Source: an uncultured Erythrobacter sp. | Lineage (GTDB): Bacteria; Pseudomonadota; Alphaproteobacteria; Sphingomonadales; Sphingomonadaceae | Reading direction: 5' to 3' | Length of the DNA: 64,000 bases | Assembly (NCBI GenBank): GCA_947488325.1 | Contig: CANKYZ010000003.1 | Coordinates: forward strand, 372,001 to 436,000 | In this document: positions 36,471-46,071 of the stretch, one piece after another | Layout of the letters: each line of letters begins with the position of its first letter | How positions within the stretch are numbered: the first letter of the stretch is position 1 | Notes under the pieces: model-generated | What the model saw: the letters and a program-made list of their open reading frames with translations, nothing else | Told to the model about the DNA's origin: nothing | Databases searched by the model: none | Made by a program: the position numbers and the translations under genes

Positions 36471-36611
36471 GGTTAAGCAATCGCCGCATAACGAAATGGC
36501 GACACGCTTTGGGTCGCTAGAACACAGCTTAGCAGCAACCAAATTAGGCAAGCAGTGGGTAGCGTTTGAAGAGTCTAGCTTGCTCGGTATTGCCGAGCAC
36601 AAAAGAGACTA

Positions 36612-37874
36612 TCAGGCAGCCTCTTCCTTCGCATCACCGCCGTGAACTCGGACGGGGTCTTTCTTACCATCTACCACGTCCTTATCGATCACAATCTCCG
36701 TCACGCCTTCCATATCGGGAAGGTCGAACATCGTATCCAGAAGGATTGCCTCGACGATTGACCGAAGGCCGCGTGCGCCGGTTTTGCGCAAGATGGCACG
36801 TTCAGCAATGGCTTTAAGTGCTTCGTCTGTGAAGGTCAGATCGACATCTTCAAGTTCGAATAGCTTGCCATATTGCTTCACCAGAGCGTTCTTCGGCTCT
36901 TGCAGGATCGTCACCAGCGCATCGACATCAAGGTCATGCAAGGTCGCGATTACAGGCAGACGGCCAACGAATTCAGGGATAAGGCCAAACTTGAGAAGAT
37001 CCTCGGGTTCGCTCATTTCCAGCAGCTCGCCAACTTTCCGCTTATCCGGATCAGAAACATGCGCGCCGAAACCGATTGAACGTTTTTGCAAACGGTCCGC
37101 GATAATCTTGTCCAGACCCGCAAACGCACCACCGCAGATGAACAGGATATTTGTAGTGTCGACTTGCAGAAATTCTTGCTGAGGATGCTTACGCCCACCC
37201 TGCGGTGGAACAGAGGCGGTGGTGCCCTCCATCAATTTTAGCAGTGCCTGCTGCACGCCTTCACCCGAAACGTCACGTGTGATCGAAGGGTTTTCCGCCT
37301 TGCGCGTAATTTTGTCGATTTCGTCGATATAGACGATGCCGTGCTGCGCTTTTTCGACATTATAGTCAGACGATTGGAGCAGTTTGAGAATGATGTTCTC
37401 GACATCCTCACCCACATAACCCGCTTCGGTCAACGTGGTTGCGTCGGCCATCGTGAACGGCACGTCGAATGTCCGTGCGAGTGTTTGTGCAAGCAGCGTT
37501 TTACCCGTCCCGGTAGGACCGACGAGCAGAATGTTCGATTTCGCTAGCTCAACTTCGCCGGATTTGCCGGAATGTTTGAGCCGCTTGTAATGGTTGTGAA
37601 CCGCAACCGCGAGGTTCCGCTTCGCGGAATTCTGACCAATCACATAATCATTGAGCGTCGCAAATATCTCTGACGGCGTAGGGACTTCGCCTTCTTTCTT
37701 ACCGGCAATCCCCGCCTTGGTTTCTTCGCGGATAATATCGTTGCACAGTTCGACGCATTCATCGCAGATGAACACGGTCGGCCCTGCGATGAGCTTGCGC
37801 ACTTCGTGCTGCGACTTGCCGCAGAAGCTGCAATACAGGGTACTCTTGCTGTCAGATCCGCTCAATTTGGTCAT
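36612..37874 (-). CDS. clpX: ATP-dependent Clp protease ATP-binding subunit ClpX
   Basis: ClpX unfolds tagged proteins and feeds them to ClpP; in alphaproteobacteria this includes the cell-cycle regulator CtrA. The 420-residue protein has the N-terminal zinc domain with C15, C18, C37 and C40, Walker A GPTGTGKT at 119-126, Walker B VYIDEIDK, and the pore and sensor loops ([13 protein letters not shown] near the end). I start at [10 protein letters not shown], with AAGGACAATAGGA upstream; the longer frame adds 13 residues unlike ClpX. clpP lies 206 bases upstream on the same strand. Confidence 0.97.
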   Translation of the reverse strand: MTKLSGSDSKSTLYCSFCGKSQHEVRKLIAGPTVFICDECVELCNDIIREETKAGIAGKKEGEVPTPSEIFATLNDYVIGQNSAKRNLAVAVHNHYKRLKHSGKSGEVELAKSNILLVGPTGTGKTLLAQTLARTFDVPFTMADATTLTEAGYVGEDVENIILKLLQSSDYNVEKAQHGIVYIDEIDKITRKAENPSITRDVSGEGVQQALLKLMEGTTASVPPQGGRKHPQQEFLQVDTTNILFICGGAFAGLDKIIADRLQKRSIGFGAHVSDPDKRKVGELLEMSEPEDLLKFGLIPEFVGRLPVIATLHDLDVDALVTILQEPKNALVKQYGKLFELEDVDLTFTDEALKAIAERAILRKTGARGLRSIVEAILLDTMFDLPDMEGVTEIVIDKDVVDGKKDPVRVHGGDAKEEAA

Positions 37875-38080
37875 TCCTATTGTCCTTAAATCCGGGCGGA
37901 TGTGCAAAAACAACCACTTCCAGATTCGGCAACTCTATCTTGCGCAGCAGATGAATCAACTCACGGTTTAGGATTTTACGTCCGGTTACGTGGTTTTCGT
38001 GCACCATATATGCATAGATCACTGAAGGATTGGTAACCGCCGTCCCACTGCGGGGCGATTATCCTTCAATAGCTAAAGCC

Positions 38081-38785
38081 TTATTCCGGCGCGCCACCAC
38101 TGCCCTTATCGTCATCCGATTCTTCGTTTTCTGGCCGTGTCTCAAACACTTTATCAACCAGACCGAATTCCTTGGCCTCATCGGCTTCTAGAAAAGTGTC
38201 ACGATCCATTGCTGCCTCGATCACTTTGAGCGTCTTGCCAGTATATTTGACGTAAAGATTGTTCATTGACGCCTTGATACGCAGAATTTCGCGGGCCTGA
38301 ATTTCAATATCCGAAGCCATGCCGCGTGCACCGCCCGATGGCTGGTGGATCATGATCCGCGCATTGGGCAGAGCAACACGCATACCCGGTTCACCCGCAG
38401 CTAGAAGGAAGCTGCCCATCGAAGCAGCCTGCCCCATGCAAACGGTCGAAACGCGGGGCTTGATGTATTGCATCGTGTCGTGGATCGCCATGCCAGCCGT
38501 TACCACGCCGCCGGGCGAGTTGATATACATGCTGATCGGCTTTGATGGGTTTTCACTCTCAAGGAACAGCAGCTGCGCTGTAATAAGCGAAGCCATGCCA
38601 TCCTCGACCTGTCCAGTCACAAAAACGATGCGTTCGCGCAGAAGGCGGCTGAAAATGTCAAAGCTACGCTCCCCGCGACTAGTCTGCTCAACAACCATCG
38701 GAACGAGCGCGCCAGTAACCGGGTCGGTGGTGAATTGACCCTGTGCTCCATAAGTTTCGCCGTTATCGCCAAGCAGGTTGATCAT
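38081..38785 (-). CDS. clpP: ATP-dependent Clp protease proteolytic subunit ClpP
   Basis: The serine protease barrel of the Clp machine. The 234-residue protein shows the catalytic triad S122 (GQAASMGS), H147 (MIHQPSGG) and D196 (DRDTFLEA). A C-terminal acidic tail ([12 protein letters not shown]) extends the normal core by about 15 residues. The ATG has AAAAGGACC upstream. A heat-shock-type promoter can be read 29-59 bases before the start. clpX lies downstream in the same direction. Confidence 0.97.
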   Translation of the reverse strand: MINLLGDNGETYGAQGQFTTDPVTGALVPMVVEQTSRGERSFDIFSRLLRERIVFVTGQVEDGMASLITAQLLFLESENPSKPISMYINSPGGVVTAGMAIHDTMQYIKPRVSTVCMGQAASMGSFLLAAGEPGMRVALPNARIMIHQPSGGARGMASDIEIQAREILRIKASMNNLYVKYTGKTLKVIEAAMDRDTFLEADEAKEFGLVDKVFETRPENEESDDDKGSGGAPE

Positions 38786-38813
38786 GAAAAAGGTCCTTTT
38801 AAGTCCGGAAAGA

Positions 38814-38844
38814 GTATGTCGGACGCTGCCTCGCAGGTTTCAAG
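38814..38844 (-). promoter_or_regulatory. Candidate sigma-32 promoter before clpP
   Basis: On the minus strand CTTGAAA is followed after 15 bases by CCGACAT. The first box is an exact sigma-32 -35 element; the second is a partial match to the -10 (CCCCAT). It lies 29 to 59 bases upstream of the clpP ATG, the right distance for a promoter. Confidence 0.55.
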
Positions 38845-38853
38845 GGGGAACCG

Positions 38854-40146
38854 TTATACCTTTGGGGAAAGGTCGACTGAACCCATGGTTTTTGGTGCCG
38901 GTTTATGTTGCAAACCGAATGCTCCGATAAGGCTAGGCTGCTTGCGCACCTGCTCAACGTCGGTCTTTCCGTTAAACAAAAGCCGTAAGAGCCCAAAACG
39001 GCGTATCAGCAGTTCATGAATGACAATGACTGTGCCCGCTGAAAGCAGCGTCAGGATCACGAATTCCACCTCAATCGGCCAATCGGTTCCGACCAGCATC
39101 ACCCCATAAATATAGATGAAGCAGTGGTGAAAGAGGTACATCGAAAGAGCGCAATCGGCGAGCCATGTGGTTCGCGGCCCGCCCTCGCTGAAGAAACGAT
39201 GGAAGAATTGCAAAATGAACAACACCAAGGTCCATATCGCCAACTGATTGAGGAACAACATCGCCATACCGATGCCAAAGCTCTGCTCAGCACTGGCATA
39301 GGGCTGGAAGAAGATTGCAGCCGCTGCGGCAAATGGCATCCACCAACGCCATTCGGTCAAAGCCGAAAGCAAGCGCGGCGAAAGCGCAGCCATTACGCCA
39401 ATCACAAAGAAGGGGAATTCGCCCATCAATTTGTACCAGCTCTGAAAACCAGGCGCCATGAGCTCATAGGAATTAGGAGCAAGGCTGGCCGAAGCATAAT
39501 TTGCTGTATTAACCGCGGCGAGAAAAATGAGACCAAAAGCAAAGGGAACACCGCCCGCGATTATCCCGCCAAACCGGTCACAAAGTTTGATTGCGATAGT
39601 TCGAATTTTCGTCGTTTTCGGCACAGCAACTTGAACCGCTGCGGCCAGTATGAACATTGGGAGAAGACTGACAAGAAACCACAGATGCAGCTGCCATGTA
39701 CCGTTGATCCAAACCTCAACGAAGGCTGAACTGCTCACCCAATGCAAAATCGGGCCTTCACCTCCAGCATCAGCCCAACGCAGATAATGCTCCAACATAT
39801 TGAAAGTCAGTGCGATCGCGATGAGCGGAATCGCGGTGCGTAGAAAGCGATTCCAGAGGAAATCAGCAGGCGAACGCCGAGTCAGCAACAAGACTGCAAA
39901 AAATCCACCAACAAAGAAGAAAGTCGGCGTGATAAACAGATGAAGTCCGAAAATTAGCCAGTCGAAAAACTCTGCGCGAACGGTGTTAGCCGTTATCCAT
40001 GGCCGAGCTGGCGCATAGACCGTTCCAGCATGCAACGCGACCGACAGGAACATCAACACCGAACGAGCACCATCAATGTCATGATAGTGCTTCCGCGGTG
40101 CCGGTTTCCCCGCAGACGTTATTGGCTCTGCTGCCGTTACTGTCAT
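38854..40146 (-). CDS. Acyltransferase family 3 membrane protein (OpgC-like)
   Basis: A 430-residue integral membrane protein with about ten helices. The N-terminus HDIDGARSVLMFLSVALHAG resembles the conserved start of acyltransferase_3 and glucan succinyltransferase OpgC proteins, with H at the end of the first helix segment as the likely catalytic region. Others transfer acyl groups to surface sugars. PTFFFVGGFFAVLLL and LFHHCFIYIYGVML are further membrane segments. The acceptor cannot be read. The gene precedes clpP on the same strand with a 68-base gap that contains the clpP promoter. Confidence 0.82.
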   Translation of the reverse strand: MTVTAAEPITSAGKPAPRKHYHDIDGARSVLMFLSVALHAGTVYAPARPWITANTVRAEFFDWLIFGLHLFITPTFFFVGGFFAVLLLTRRSPADFLWNRFLRTAIPLIAIALTFNMLEHYLRWADAGGEGPILHWVSSSAFVEVWINGTWQLHLWFLVSLLPMFILAAAVQVAVPKTTKIRTIAIKLCDRFGGIIAGGVPFAFGLIFLAAVNTANYASASLAPNSYELMAPGFQSWYKLMGEFPFFVIGVMAALSPRLLSALTEWRWWMPFAAAAAIFFQPYASAEQSFGIGMAMLFLNQLAIWTLVLFILQFFHRFFSEGGPRTTWLADCALSMYLFHHCFIYIYGVMLVGTDWPIEVEFVILTLLSAGTVIVIHELLIRRFGLLRLLFNGKTDVEQVRKQPSLIGAFGLQHKPAPKTMGSVDLSPKV

Positions 40147-40322
40147 TTTGATTCGGATATGTCTCGAATTTATAGGATAGGCCGATCATCTATCGCCTAT
40201 GCGTTAAATCCTAGTGCACAACGCCCGTCTGGCTCACGTCCGGTGCTGGGACGCGGTTTCGTGCAAAGGTTAAAACCGCCTGCCCTTGCCTTAACCTCGA
40301 TATTTGCTTCAAAGTGTCGGGC

Positions 40323-41873
40323 ATGAAAACAAATCTACTCATCGCGCCGCTCTTTTTGGGCACTTGCCTGGCCTCAGTCACTGTCGGCGCGGGGATTGCG
40401 GGCGCTCAAGAAACGGCGGAAGCCGATGTGCCGCACATGCACACATCGTTTGGCGAAACGATGGCGGTGACCGAATATCTCCTGCGAATCCAAGCGCTCG
40501 ACGATAACGGTCCGATGATCAACGCAGTTATTGACTACAATGTTGAGGCTCCGGTTGAAGCACGGCGGATGGCCGCCACGGGTATTTTGCGTGGCCGAAG
40601 CGTTCTGGTGAAGGACAATATTGAGACGAGTGAGTTTCCAACCACCGCTGGCAGCCTCGCCCTGTTAGGTAATCGAACGGGGCGTGATGCGCCCTTAATT
40701 GCCAACATGCGTGAAGCAGGTGGGGTGGTACTGGGCAAAACCAATCTTTCCGAATGGGCGAACATCCGCAGCAACGATTCGACCAGCGGGTGGAGCGCTG
40801 TAGGGGGTCTGACCCGCAATCCCCACGCGATTGACCGCAACGCATGCGGCTCATCTTCTGGCAGCGCAGCAGCGATCGCAGCTGGCTTTGCATGGGGAGC
40901 AATCGGGACAGAAACCAACGGTTCGATTACTTGCCCCGCATCGGTAAATGGAATCGTTGGATTTAAACCAAGTGTCGGACTCGTCAGTCGAACGCATATA
41001 GTCCCAATCTCCTCCACCCAAGACACCGCAGGACCGATGACAAAGAGCGTCAATGATGCGGCTATGTTGCTATCCGCCATGGCGGGCGAAGATTCCGCCG
41101 ACAGCGCGACAGTCGGAGTGCAGCGGGTCTCGAATTACTCGGCAGGGCTACACTCATCCACATTGGAAGGTGTGCGAATCGGCGTGATGCGCGATCAGAT
41201 CGGCAACAGCGACGCTGTGGCGCAAGTGTTTGAAACGGCTCTTTCAGACTTGGAGCGTGCCGGTGCCGTATTGGTCGACATCAGCTTTGAACCCGACCCG
41301 CAAATGTATTCCGACAGCTTCACTGTACTGTTATTCGAATTGCGCGAAGAGATGGGCAAATATTTACGCTCTATCCCAGAATTAGAAGAAGGCGAGACCC
41401 CGCGCAGTCTCGCTGATCTGATCGCCTTTAACGAAGCAAATACCGAGACCGAAATGCGTTGGTTCGATCAGGGTATTTTTCAAGTCGCTGAGGCCACTAC
41501 CGATCGTGAAGCCTATGAAACCGCGCGTGAAAATGCTGTGCGAATTGCTGGCGAAGAAACGCTCGACATTTTGCTGGCTGATAACAATGTGCAGTTCTTG
41601 GTCGCACCAACGCGCGGCCCGGCATGGATGAGCGACCTTGTTCTGGGTGACCAATTCAATAGCTCAATCGGTTTTGGTTCACCTGCCGCAATTGCAGGCT
41701 ACCCGCACCTTACCGTACCGATGGGCAGTGTAGAAGATCTGCCAGTCGGCATCAGTTTTTTTGGCGCAAAATGGTCCGATCACGATGTGCTGAAAGCAGG
41801 CGCTGCATATGAAAGGGCGCGGACAGCCACGCTGCCCACGCCCTCATTTCGTCGGTGGAAGCCGGGCGGTTAA
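40323..41873 (+). CDS. Exported amidase signature family protein
   Basis: A 516-residue protein with a signal peptide (LLIAPLFLGTCLASVTVGAGIAGA) and a complete amidase signature domain. The Ser-cisSer-Lys triad is K97 (LVKDNIE), S179 (CGSSSGSA) and S201 (TNGSITCPAS). Such enzymes hydrolyse amides of many kinds; this one should work outside the cytoplasm. I start at the ATG three codons after the GTG opening the frame, which gives the cleaner signal. The stop is 18 bases from the convergent trigger factor stop. Confidence 0.9.
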   Translation: MKTNLLIAPLFLGTCLASVTVGAGIAGAQETAEADVPHMHTSFGETMAVTEYLLRIQALDDNGPMINAVIDYNVEAPVEARRMAATGILRGRSVLVKDNIETSEFPTTAGSLALLGNRTGRDAPLIANMREAGGVVLGKTNLSEWANIRSNDSTSGWSAVGGLTRNPHAIDRNACGSSSGSAAAIAAGFAWGAIGTETNGSITCPASVNGIVGFKPSVGLVSRTHIVPISSTQDTAGPMTKSVNDAAMLLSAMAGEDSADSATVGVQRVSNYSAGLHSSTLEGVRIGVMRDQIGNSDAVAQVFETALSDLERAGAVLVDISFEPDPQMYSDSFTVLLFELREEMGKYLRSIPELEEGETPRSLADLIAFNEANTETEMRWFDQGIFQVAEATTDREAYETARENAVRIAGEETLDILLADNNVQFLVAPTRGPAWMSDLVLGDQFNSSIGFGSPAAIAGYPHLTVPMGSVEDLPVGISFFGAKWSDHDVLKAGAAYERARTATLPTPSFRRWKPGG

Positions 41874-41891
41874 CGTCCAGCTCTTTCCAAA

Positions 41892-43409
41892 TCAGTTAGC
41901 CTTCTTCGCAGCGGGCTTTTTAGCTGGTGCTTTCTTAGCAGCAGGCTTTTTGGCTGCTGGTTTCTTAGTCGCAGCCTTCTTGGCAGCAGCAGGCTTAGCT
42001 GCGGACTTCTTGGTAGGAGCCTTCTTCGCCGGTGCCTTTTTCTTTGGAGCAGCTTTCTTCGCTTTAGCGACTTCGGCTTCTTCTTCCGCTTCGATCGCAG
42101 CCTGAAGCTCTTCGACAGTCACTTCGCGCGTCGTGACTTCAGCCTGATCGAATAGGAAGTCGACGACCTTGTCTTCGTAGAGCGGTGCGCGCAGCTGAGC
42201 GGCGGCCATTGGGTCTTGCTGGATATACTGCATGAACCGTTCGCGGTCTTCTTCGCGATATTGCTGTGACGCCTGTTGGACCAACATCGACATCTCTTGC
42301 TGAGTGACTTCGACGCTGTTCTTTTGACCGATTTCGGAAAGCAGTAATCCCAGACGCACGCGGCGTTCGGCGATGCCGAGATAATCGTCTTTTTCGTCTT
42401 CGATCTGCTTCAGTGCCGCTTCGGGATCTTCTTCCTTCGCGGCTTCCTGTTGCAACTGAGTCCAAATTTGTTCGAATTCAGCATCGACCATAGTCGCAGG
42501 CACTTCGAAATCGTGACCAGCGGCAAGCTGATCAAGCAGCGAACGCTTCATTTGCGTGCGCGTCAGGCCAGCAGTCTGCTGTTCCAGCTGACCCTTCATG
42601 ATTTCCTGGAGCTTCTCGATACTGTCGAGACCCAAGTTTTTTGCAAACTCATCGTCGATGACGGTGTCAGTTTCGACCTTCACAGCTTTAACAGTGATGT
42701 CGAAAGTCGCATCCTTACCGGCAAGATGTTCCGCCTGATAATCGGCAGGGAATGTTACGGTGATTGTCTTCTCATCACCCGTCTTCGCGCCAATCAACTG
42801 TTCTTCAAAGCCGGGAATGAAAGTGCCCGACCCGATGACCAAGGCAGCGTCTTCGGCCTTGCCGCCTTCAAACTCTTCACCATCCAGCTTACCGATAAAG
42901 TCGATAATCAGCTGATTGCCCTCAGACGCTTTCTTGGTCTTAGCCGCGTCTTTGTAGCTCTTATTCTGCCCAGCGATACCTGTGATCGCTTCTTCGATCT
43001 GCTCGTCAGTTACCGGAACGACTAGTTTTTCAAGCTTCAGACCATCAGTGCTAGGCGTTTCAACAACCGGGAGCACTTCAAGCTCGACGCTAACCTCAGC
43101 ATCTTTGCCTTCTTCATAGCTTTCATTCAGCGCGATGCTTGGCTGCATCGCAGGACGAAGTTCTTCCTCTTTCAGCAGGCCATCGACCGATTCGCGAATC
43201 GTGTCGTTCAGCGTTTGCGCGTGCAGCTGCTCGCCGTGCATCTTCCTTACGAGGTTGGCTGGGACCTTGCCCGGCCGAAAGCCCGGCATTTTTATCTGCG
43301 GTGCGACTTTCTTGATCTCGGCGTCGATTTTCAACGCGATCTCGCCTGCCGTGATAGTGATCAGATAGCCGCGCTTGAGGCCCTCATTTGTGGTCTGCTT
43401 GGTTTGCAT
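41892..43409 (-). CDS. tig: Trigger factor with Lys/Ala/Pro-rich C-terminal tail
   Basis: The ribosome-bound chaperone and prolyl isomerase for nascent chains. From MQTKQTTNEG the protein has 505 residues. The ribosome-binding signature GFRPGKVP is at 43-50, the FKBP-like domain is at about 155-245 (GKLDGEEFEGG, FEEQLIGAKTGD), and a helical C-domain runs to about 445. Residues 449-505 are almost only Lys, Ala and Pro with a few Thr and Ser (repeated KKPAAKKAPA), like histone H1 tails; typical trigger factors end near 430-450. The start was chosen at the ATG after the tRNA-Leu gene; the open frame runs further back into the tRNA by chance. Confidence 0.96.
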   Translation of the reverse strand: MQTKQTTNEGLKRGYLITITAGEIALKIDAEIKKVAPQIKMPGFRPGKVPANLVRKMHGEQLHAQTLNDTIRESVDGLLKEEELRPAMQPSIALNESYEEGKDAEVSVELEVLPVVETPSTDGLKLEKLVVPVTDEQIEEAITGIAGQNKSYKDAAKTKKASEGNQLIIDFIGKLDGEEFEGGKAEDAALVIGSGTFIPGFEEQLIGAKTGDEKTITVTFPADYQAEHLAGKDATFDITVKAVKVETDTVIDDEFAKNLGLDSIEKLQEIMKGQLEQQTAGLTRTQMKRSLLDQLAAGHDFEVPATMVDAEFEQIWTQLQQEAAKEEDPEAALKQIEDEKDDYLGIAERRVRLGLLLSEIGQKNSVEVTQQEMSMLVQQASQQYREEDRERFMQYIQQDPMAAAQLRAPLYEDKVVDFLFDQAEVTTREVTVEELQAAIEAEEEAEVAKAKKAAPKKKAPAKKAPTKKSAAKPAAAKKAATKKPAAKKPAAKKAPAKKPAAKKAN

Positions 43410-43475
43410 GGGATTTGAACTGAAGCCTTCTTGAGCAAATGTATCGAATGTTCTGCGCATCACGCCGGGGCGAAT

Positions 43476-43560
43476 TGGTGCGGGCGAAGGGACTCGAACC
43501 CCCACATCTTACGATACTGGTACCTAAAACCAGCGCGTCTACCAATTCCGCCACGCCCGC
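43476..43560 (-). tRNA. tRNA-Leu (anticodon UAG)
   Basis: Read on the minus strand, GCGGGCG pairs with CGCCCGC as the acceptor stem. The anticodon arm is CTGGT, loop TTTAGGT, ACCAG, giving anticodon TAG for Leu CUN codons. A long variable arm and the T-loop GGTTCGAGTCC are present. The discriminator is A and the terminal CCA is encoded. The length is 85 bases with CCA. It lies just upstream of the trigger factor gene. Confidence 0.97.
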
Positions 43561-43711
43561 AATCTCTGAACGAAGCCGCGCGGGAAAGCCTTATCAGACC
43601 TCCCGCGCGTGTTCCGAAGCGCCTCTATAGGGCCTCTAGCAAAAGGGCAAGCGGGCATAGAGAATTCGATCCTGCTTGTTTCAACGTCGTCACATGATTA
43701 AGGGCGCGGCT

Positions 43712-44008
43712 ATGAGCGAAGAACAAAAAAGCGACACACCGCCCGATCATCTCTCGGTCAATCCACGCAGCCCGCATTTCGACGCTGAAGTGCTTCAGCG
43801 CGGAATCGGAATCCGTTTTAAAGATCGCGTGCGCAATGATATCGAAGAATATTCTGTTTCCGAAGGATGGGTGCGCGTACAAGCTGGCAAAACGGTTGAT
43901 CGTAAAGGGCAACCCCTGACGATTAAACTGAACGGGCAGGTTGAAGCATGGTTCGAAGATTTAGGCGACAATCCGCCAGTGCTGAAGAACACCGCGACAC
44001 AAGACTAA
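43712..44008 (+). CDS. DUF3297 family protein
   Basis: A 98-residue cytosolic protein of a conserved proteobacterial family of unknown role. It matches the family well: DHLSVNPRSPHFDAEVLQRG, then EEYSVSEGWVRV, KTVDRKGQPLTIKL and GQVEAWFED. I start at MSEEQKSD, with AAGGG eight bases upstream, although the frame continues 12 codons back. It lies between tRNA-Leu and der; the gap to der is 52 bases on the same strand. Confidence 0.85.
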   Translation: MSEEQKSDTPPDHLSVNPRSPHFDAEVLQRGIGIRFKDRVRNDIEEYSVSEGWVRVQAGKTVDRKGQPLTIKLNGQVEAWFEDLGDNPPVLKNTATQD

Positions 44009-44060
44009 GAGCGCGCTCTGCTTGCCTTACTGGCTCGCAAGGGCCACTTGGCAGGCAGAT

Positions 44061-45524
44061 ATGAAACCTCAAGTCATCATCATCGGACGCCCAAATGTGG
44101 GCAAATCCACTTTGTTCAACCGTTTGGTAGGCAAGAAGCTTGCCCTGGTCGATGATCAGCCGGGTGTGACTCGTGATCGTCGTATGGGCGACGCGGAAAT
44201 TGCCGGACTGCAATTCACAGTCGTGGATACCGCCGGGTGGGAAGATGAAAACGAGCTCACTCTTCCAGGACGGATGCGCAAACAGACCGAAGCTAGTCTA
44301 GAAGGCGCAGATGCGGCGATGTTCGTAATCGATGCACGAGCAGGCCTGACACCGCTCGACAATGAAATCGGGCGATATCTACGCGAACATAATGTCCCCA
44401 TCGTGCTGGTCGCCAACAAAGCCGAGGGTTCTTTAGGCGAAAGCGGCGTTTTCGAGGCCTATTCTCTGGGATTTGGCGAGCCAATCGCGGTCTCCGCCGA
44501 ACATGGTGAAGGAATTGCGGATCTGTTCGCGGGGCTTTGGCCGATCATTGGCGAGCAAGCCGATGCAGCTCAGGCTGCCGCAGAATTCGCAGATAGCGAA
44601 GAAGACGAAGATGAAGACGCGCCGCAAGGGCCGCTAAAGCTCGCGATTATCGGACGCCCTAACGCGGGAAAATCAACACTTATCAACCGGCTGCTCGGCC
44701 AAGATCGACTACTGACCGGGCCTGAGGCCGGAATCACACGTGATTCGATCGCTATTGATTGGGTTTGGACCAATCCCAAAGCCGGTCCGGACGAGGAGAG
44801 CGAACGAACCATTCGCCTGATTGACACGGCTGGCATGCGCAAGAAGCGCAACGTCGTTGAAAAGCTTGAAAAGCTCTCAGTCGCCGATGCTCGCCGCGCG
44901 ATAGATTTTGCCGAAGTTGTGGTGCTGCTCCTTGATGCAACGCAGGGGTTGGAGCACCAAGATCTCAAAATCGCCGCGCATGCTCTCGAAGAAGGCCGCG
45001 CATTGATGGTTGCGATCAACAAATGGGACGTCGCGGGAGAAATCGGCACGGACACGCCAAGCGGACTTTTCAACGGTATCAAAGCCGCGCTGCATGACGG
45101 TTTAGCACAGGTACGCGGTGTACCATTGTTCGCGGTGTCGGCCAAGACGGGCAAAGGGCTGAATACGATGCTGGCCGCCGCCTTTGAGTTACGCGACAAT
45201 TGGTCAAAGCGGGTTTCTACTGCTGCATTGAACCGCTGGTTCGACGATGCGCTCGACGCCAATCCTCCGCCAGCCCCCGGTGGCCGCCGGATTAAATTGC
45301 GCTACATCACGCAGGTCGGCACACGGCCCCCACGCTTTGTTATTTTCGGTTCACGATTGGATGATCTGCCAACCAGTTATGAGCGTTATCTGGTCAACGG
45401 CATACGCGCAAAGCTAGGCTTTGATGCCGTACCTGTGCGTGTTAGCCTCAAGTCACCCAAGAACCCCTACAATGCCAACAAAGGTGGTGGGGGCAATTAC
45501 AGTGGCGGATCGAACAAGACATGA
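44061..45524 (+). CDS. der: Ribosome-associated GTPase Der (EngA)
   Basis: Der has two GTPase domains in tandem and is needed for 50S ribosome assembly. The 487-residue protein shows GRPNVGKST in the first domain and GRPNAGKST in the second, with DTAGW and DTAGMRKK switch motifs, NKAE and NKWD guanine-specificity motifs, and a C-terminal KH-like domain (IKLRYITQVGTRPPRFVIFG). A Gly/Asn-rich end follows. I start at MKPQVIIIGRP rather than 13 codons upstream. The stop overlaps the DUF2721 ATG as ATGA. Confidence 0.96.
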   Translation: MKPQVIIIGRPNVGKSTLFNRLVGKKLALVDDQPGVTRDRRMGDAEIAGLQFTVVDTAGWEDENELTLPGRMRKQTEASLEGADAAMFVIDARAGLTPLDNEIGRYLREHNVPIVLVANKAEGSLGESGVFEAYSLGFGEPIAVSAEHGEGIADLFAGLWPIIGEQADAAQAAAEFADSEEDEDEDAPQGPLKLAIIGRPNAGKSTLINRLLGQDRLLTGPEAGITRDSIAIDWVWTNPKAGPDEESERTIRLIDTAGMRKKRNVVEKLEKLSVADARRAIDFAEVVVLLLDATQGLEHQDLKIAAHALEEGRALMVAINKWDVAGEIGTDTPSGLFNGIKAALHDGLAQVRGVPLFAVSAKTGKGLNTMLAAAFELRDNWSKRVSTAALNRWFDDALDANPPPAPGGRRIKLRYITQVGTRPPRFVIFGSRLDDLPTSYERYLVNGIRAKLGFDAVPVRVSLKSPKNPYNANKGGGGNYSGGSNKT

Positions 45525-46003
45525 TGCTGGAATTATTGACCGCTGGCGGCGATGTTTTTAGAGTTGATATTCTAGACCGTCTAGCTTCAACGACTCGGGT
45601 GCGGCAAGCGGTGGAGCTTAGCCTTGCGCCGGCATTTTTGTTGGTAGCCATCGGAAGCATCATGAATGTTATGATGGGACGATTGACTTGGCTTGCGGGC
45701 CGAATTGAGCGATTGGCAGAGCTCGTTGCTGCCGGGCGTCCTGAATCGTACAAGGAAGAGCTGGCTTGGCTGCGAATGCGGCGGCGGCTCGCCAGGTTTG
45801 CGATCAAATTTTCAACCGCGGCAGCTGTCGTCATTAGCGTAGAAATCGCAGTGTTATTCTTGTCTGCTTATGTTGAGACGCGAATTGGTACATTTATCGC
45901 GATTCTATGGGTGGTTACGATTGGTCTGCTCATTACCGGATTGGGCTATTTCCTGCGTGAGACGCTGGCAGCGGCTAATGGACCGCGCAAAGAAGACAAC
46001 TGA
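45521..46003 (+). CDS. DUF2721 family membrane protein
   Basis: A 160-residue membrane protein with three helices: about 34-52 (LSLAPAFLLVAIGSIMNVMM), 95-118 and 125-146. An Arg-rich cytosolic loop lies between them (RLTWLAGRIERLAELV, LRMRRRLARF). The family is conserved in bacteria and has no assigned function. Its ATG overlaps the der stop, so it is the second gene of that operon. A hairpin lies just after the stop. Confidence 0.8.
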   Translation: MMLELLTAGGDVFRVDILDRLASTTRVRQAVELSLAPAFLLVAIGSIMNVMMGRLTWLAGRIERLAELVAAGRPESYKEELAWLRMRRRLARFAIKFSTAAAVVISVEIAVLFLSAYVETRIGTFIAILWVVTIGLLITGLGYFLRETLAAANGPRKEDN

Positions 46004-46011
46004 GCGATCCA

Positions 46012-46043
46012 TAAAATAGGGCGGAACATTACTGCCCCGCCCC
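46012..46043 (-). terminator. Terminator-like hairpin after bfr
   Basis: GGGCGG and CCGCCC pair around a 12-base loop. On the minus strand the stem is followed by TATTTTATGG, so it fits the end of the bfr transcript. It also lies just after the convergent DUF2721 gene, where it could act both ways. Confidence 0.6.
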
Positions 46044-46071
46044 ATCAAACATCAAGATGAGCCAATCAGGC

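Noticed and set aside
41892-42065. Repeated DNA units that look like a repeat array
   Set aside because: They encode the Lys/Ala/Pro tail of trigger factor; units are not separated by unique spacers, so it is not a CRISPR.
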